DNA of 64,000 bases from SLLG01 sp964403935. GTDB taxonomy: Bacteria > Verrucomicrobiota > Verrucomicrobiia > Opitutales > Oceanipulchritudinaceae. The stretch lies in NCBI GenBank assembly GCA_964403935.1, contig CAYOIB010000004.1, positions 1 through 64,000 on the forward strand, in the 5' to 3' direction. A program made the position numbers and the translations under genes. Positions 60,946 to 64,000 of this stretch are shown here, one piece after another (position 1 is the stretch's first letter; every line of letters starts with the position of its first letter). The notes under the pieces were generated by a model. It had not been told where the DNA came from. It searched no databases and was given only the letters and a program-made list of their open reading frames with translations.

Positions 60946-62040
60946 TCACTCCGCGACTGCTTCTACGATCGCGGCGTCGCTCGCGCGGACGGACTTCACC
61001 ACAACCCGCTCGAGCTCCTCTGTGTTCTCGGGGTAGTCGCGTTTGCACAAGGCTTTCATGGCCTTGTCCGAAAAGGTTTTCGTCCGATCACTATCCTCCA
61101 GAAGGGCTGATTTCTCGAGAATGGTTTCCACCATCGCCGGGATGTCTTCCTTGCGCTCCTTGAGGGCCGGCAGGTTGATGTGGCGCTTTTTCATCACGGC
61201 CAGCAGAGCCGGACTGAAGCCGCCGCTCTTGGCCAGCTCCGTCCGGTTGAGGCGGGTGGCGATGATGATGCGGGTGCCGTCGTCAAGCTGAGTCCCGGCA
61301 TCGGCGAGTTCTTCCTCCAGACTTTCTGGCAGGGCTTCGGCCTGTTCGATAAAGATCGTCCCGCCCCGCGCTTCGACAAACGCTTTTCCCGGGCCGGTGG
61401 ATTGTTGCCCAAGCCAGAGACGAACGGCGTCGGCTCGCATCTTGGCGCAGTCCACCGAGACAAGCCGGCCGTCAGTGTCGGTTCGGGCCTGGTGGAGGAC
61501 GCGGGATATTTCGTATTTCCCCACGCCTTTGGGTCCGGTCAACAGAAGCAGGGTCCAGTTGTCCTTCTCCGTCAGTTCTTCGAATTTGGTCCGGATTTCT
61601 CCGGCGGCAGCAGATGTCCCGACGGTGGCAAGAAAGAGCGAGGAGGGGCCCTTCGACTCGTGGGCAAAGGCTTCCTCAAAGCGTCCTTCGCGGAGCGCGA
61701 GTGCCCGTTTGACAGCCTCAACAGCATCGGTCGTGGCAAAGGGTTTTACGAGGACATCGGCCGCCCCAGCCCGCATGGCTGCAAGGGCTGTGTCCTTTCG
61801 AGGCAGGGTGGTGGTGATGACGAACCCGGTCTTTGCATCCTGCCCACGCAACTGCTCCATGAGATCGAGCCCCGAACTTTCGGCCTCGGCAACAAGCACA
61901 TCGGGTGCGCCTTTGCGCAAGGCGGCAAAGGCTGCCTCGGGCGATGATATTGCCTGGATGGTGTGCCCAAGCGGCTCCAAGGCACCAGCCAGACTTTCCC
62001 GGACACGGGATTCTCGTTCCACGATAAGGATTGTTGCCAT
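60946..62040 (-). CDS. pseudo-receiver plus degenerate NtrC-type AAA+ protein
   Basis: 364 residues. The receiver (1-115; ATILIVERESRVRESLAGAL) has Glu8-Arg9 in place of the acidic pair and Glu52 at the phospho-acceptor site (DVLVAEAESSG), but keeps Lys99 (VLVKPF). The second half (about 130-364) is an NtrC-like AAA+ domain with a Walker A (TGPKGVGKYEISRVLHQA). The sigma-54-contacting GAFTGA loop is missing, Walker B reads GGTIFIEQAEAL (Glu-Gln for Asp-Glu), and the arginines of the usual FRxDLYYRL stretch are absent. No helix-turn-helix follows. It is unlikely to activate sigma-54 promoters. A structural or nucleotide-sensing role is possible. It is convergent with the coiled-coil pseudo-receiver gene. 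Confidence 0.8.
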   Translation of the reverse strand: MATILIVERESRVRESLAGALEPLGHTIQAISSPEAAFAALRKGAPDVLVAEAESSGLDLMEQLRGQDAKTGFVITTTLPRKDTALAAMRAGAADVLVKPFATTDAVEAVKRALALREGRFEEAFAHESKGPSSLFLATVGTSAAAGEIRTKFEELTEKDNWTLLLLTGPKGVGKYEISRVLHQARTDTDGRLVSVDCAKMRADAVRLWLGQQSTGPGKAFVEARGGTIFIEQAEALPESLEEELADAGTQLDDGTRIIIATRLNRTELAKSGGFSPALLAVMKKRHINLPALKERKEDIPAMVETILEKSALLEDSDRTKTFSDKAMKALCKRDYPENTEELERVVVKSVRASDAAIVEAVAE

Positions 62041-62175
62041 GAAATAATAGATGCGGGGTTGAGGAAAACCGATACTATACCGGACCAAAGGTCAATGCCG
62101 CTCGATCGGTGAGCGGTTCAGTCCCCGGACCCGCTTGACAGGCCCGCTTCCCGCAGCCCAGCATGGGCCTTTTCG

Positions 62176-64000
62176 ATGAAGGTCTGCCTCGTCACAACTG
62201 AGTACCCTCCGGGCCCAATGGGCGGTTTGGGGACCTATTCAATGATCCTTCCGCGCCTCTTGAAGGCGGCCGGGCACGAGGTCGTTATTATTACGAAATA
62301 CTTTCGTGGGGCCTCCCGCTATGAGGTGTGCGACGGTGTCCATGTGTATCGGCTGGACCACTACTACGAGTGGACAGGGAATACGCAGTGCGTCGACGAC
62401 GAATTGTTCTCTGCTGAGATGAATGTCCTTCGCAGCTATACGGGCGTCTTTGCCCGGATGGTCGCGCGCCGTCTGCCTGCCCTCCATGAGAAGCATCAGT
62501 TTGACGTGGTCATCAGCCAAGAGTTGGAGGCTCCGTTGCTGTACCTTCAGGAGCGAAAATTGCTTTTCAACGAATTGTCAGACCTGCCTTTCATTCTTTT
62601 TATTCACAGCCCGCACAGTCAGATCCAGGTTTACAACGAAGACTCCACTTTCGATCGCCACGAATACCATCGTATCTTGTATGAGAAGGAGTCGCTTTCC
62701 CTCGCCGATGGCCTGATCGCCGCGAGCGCTTTTATGAAAAGCCGGCTGCAGGAAGAAATGGGCTTTGCGGATGATGCCATCGAAGTGATTCCGCTGCCGG
62801 TGGGGGACATTCCCGAGCATCGGGAGGGCAGCGTCGTCCCACGGAAGGCGGGTGAGCGGCGTCTGATCTATTCCGGCCGGATCGAGACAAGGAAGGGGGT
62901 CGAATTGTTGATCCGCACAATTGTGCCGCTTCTGGAGCAGCACCCGCACCTCACCCTGCATCTCTGTGGCCGCGATACCGAGCATCCGCCATTGGGCCGG
63001 TCGTTCACCGATCATCTGATTTCAAAGCGCATTCCAGATGGAATTCGGGAGCGCATCTTCTTTCGGGGCTATATTCCACGGTCTCAACTTTGGGCGGAAT
63101 ATCGCGCTGCCGATGTGGGTGTGGTCCCAAGCTTATGGGAACCGTTTTCCTATGTCTGCCAGGAGATGATGGCTTGCGGGCTTCCAATCCTCGCTTCGCG
63201 CGGGGGTGGGATGCCCGAGATGATGGGAGAGGGAACAGGTTGGTTCTGCGAAGCCGGCGACGAAGAATCTCTTCGGCAGGCCCTTGAAAGGGTTCTGTCC
63301 GCTTCTGATTCAGACCTGAAAGCGAAGGGGCTCGCGGCAAAGGCCGGGATTCACGCCTATTGCGACAATCAGGCGGTCCTGGAGAAGACCCTTTCCTACG
63401 TAGAGCGGGTTCAGGCGTCGAGGAAGACCGAGTTGGCCACCACGGGAAGATTCAAGGTTCCTTCAAACTTTCCCTTTGGGGATCAGCCTCTCCGGGAGCC
63501 CCATCCCATGGCGGCGCGTCCCTTGCCCCCGGTAGAGCGGGTTGGTGCTATCATTCCGTGCTACAATCTGGGGGACTACCTCGATGAATGTATCGAGAGC
63601 CTTGTTCGTCAGTCGCGCCCGCCAGAGCGCATCTTTATCGTCAATGACGGGTCGACGGACGCGCGCACGCTTGAGGTCTTGGACAGCTACGCTACACATG
63701 CCCTTGTGGAGGTGTTGCATTTTCCGAATGGCGGTTTGCCGGTCGCAAGGAATCGCGGGGCCGAAGCCGCGCTGGCCGATGGTTGCGACACGCTTATCTT
63801 TATCGATGCTGACGATTGGGTCGAAAACGAGTATCTGGAAAAGGCAGTTGAGGTCCTTCAGCGTCATCCGGAAGTGGGCATTGTTTCAGCCTGGACGCAT
63901 ACGATCGGGCTGATGCACACGTACTGGATCCCGCCCCAGACGCAGTACCCATTTCTGCTCGTCGAGTGTACGTCGACTCCGGCCGCCTTGGTTCGTGCCC
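62176..64000 (+). CDS. bifunctional GT4-GT2 glycosyltransferase (3' end outside window)
   Basis: The frame is open from ATG 62176 to the window end, 608 codons. Residues 1-415 are a GT4 (GT-B fold) enzyme: VCLVTTEYPPGPMGGLGTYS, LADGLIAASAFMKSRL, the donor-site RRLIYSGRIETRKGVELLI, GVVPSLWEPFSYVCQEMMAC and LPILASRGGGMPEM. A linker (about 420-450) joins a GT2 (GT-A fold) domain starting VGAIIPCYNLGDYLDECIES, with VNDGSTDARTL, the GGLPVARNRGAEAA loop and the metal motif FIDADDWVENEYLE. It has no signal peptide. Such fusions make polysaccharide or LPS/EPS repeat units. It is divergent from the degenerate AAA+ gene. Confidence 0.9.
   Translation, partial: MKVCLVTTEYPPGPMGGLGTYSMILPRLLKAAGHEVVIITKYFRGASRYEVCDGVHVYRLDHYYEWTGNTQCVDDELFSAEMNVLRSYTGVFARMVARRLPALHEKHQFDVVISQELEAPLLYLQERKLLFNELSDLPFILFIHSPHSQIQVYNEDSTFDRHEYHRILYEKESLSLADGLIAASAFMKSRLQEEMGFADDAIEVIPLPVGDIPEHREGSVVPRKAGERRLIYSGRIETRKGVELLIRTIVPLLEQHPHLTLHLCGRDTEHPPLGRSFTDHLISKRIPDGIRERIFFRGYIPRSQLWAEYRAADVGVVPSLWEPFSYVCQEMMACGLPILASRGGGMPEMMGEGTGWFCEAGDEESLRQALERVLSASDSDLKAKGLAAKAGIHAYCDNQAVLEKTLSYVERVQASRKTELATTGRFKVPSNFPFGDQPLREPHPMAARPLPPVERVGAIIPCYNLGDYLDECIESLVRQSRPPERIFIVNDGSTDARTLEVLDSYATHALVEVLHFPNGGLPVARNRGAEAALADGCDTLIFIDADDWVENEYLEKAVEVLQRHPEVGIVSAWTHTIGLMHTYWIPPQTQYPFLLVECTSTPAALVRA

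Overview
The window looks like a chromosomal segment of a Gram-negative bacterium, most likely a member of the Verrucomicrobiota close to the Opitutae/Puniceicoccales. This is inferred from the mix of genes: a thermotogal/verrucomicrobial style uronate cluster with UxaE, heparinase II/III, an RskA-type anti-sigma factor, a SWIM-SNF2 helicase, a secreted protein with a Trp/Tyr-rich C-terminus, and PilB/PilC. No 16S rRNA is present, so the taxonomic call is soft. The DNA is GC-rich throughout and I see no phage, intact insertion sequence or CRISPR array.

Layout. 1-3 kb: tail of a probable outer-membrane barrel gene with an in-frame stop, dGTPase-like HD hydrolase, DAHP synthase, tRNA-Ala(GGC). 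3-6.4 kb (minus): DUF374 acyltransferase, small membrane protein, secreted heparinase II/III family lyase. 6.7-8.8 kb: ECF sigma factor, RskA-like anti-sigma factor and a small FloA-like membrane protein. 8.9-11.2 kb: SelW-like protein, secreted coiled-coil protein, inositol monophosphatase family protein. 11.3-25.3 kb: a uronate catabolic locus. A LacI-type regulator lies between divergent arms. The minus arm holds uxaE, an SLC13 transporter and then a response regulator/histidine kinase pair. The plus arm holds two dehydrogenases, a KDG-kinase-like PfkB, an SDR, uxaC and two Gfo/Idh/MocA oxidoreductases. Two related ACACGTGT-centred palindromes sit at the starts of both arms.

25.3-34.6 kb: housekeeping genes (leuB-alaS-iron alcohol dehydrogenase-trmH with overlapping stops and starts; rpiB; an EEP phosphatase; miaB and a membrane protein). 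34.7-40.3 kb: MECR-like enoyl reductase behind a 24-bp palindrome, SWIM-SNF2 helicase, secreted hydrolase-like protein. 40.4-41.6 kb: tRNA-Phe(GAA), then a decayed HIRAN-domain gene. 41.6-46.4 kb (minus): pilB, pilC, a sugar isomerase/epimerase and an SMP-30 lactonase. 46.6-50.7 kb: trpS, trpD, glmM and a TPR protein. 50.7-57.3 kb: META lipoprotein, TMEM198-like membrane protein, PEP carboxylase, and a large single-span protein with a PilM-like cytoplasmic part, PEGA repeats and a TonB C-terminal domain. 57.7-62.0 kb: two convergent genes whose receiver domains have both lost their phosphorylation chemistry, one fused to about 900 residues of coiled coil and one to a crippled NtrC-type AAA+ domain. 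62.2-64 kb: start of a GT4-GT2 double glycosyltransferase that runs off the window.

The points most worth a second look are the uronate locus with its surplus oxidoreductases and paired operators, the pseudo-receiver/PEGA-TonB block at 54.7-62.0 kb, and the HIRAN pseudogene.
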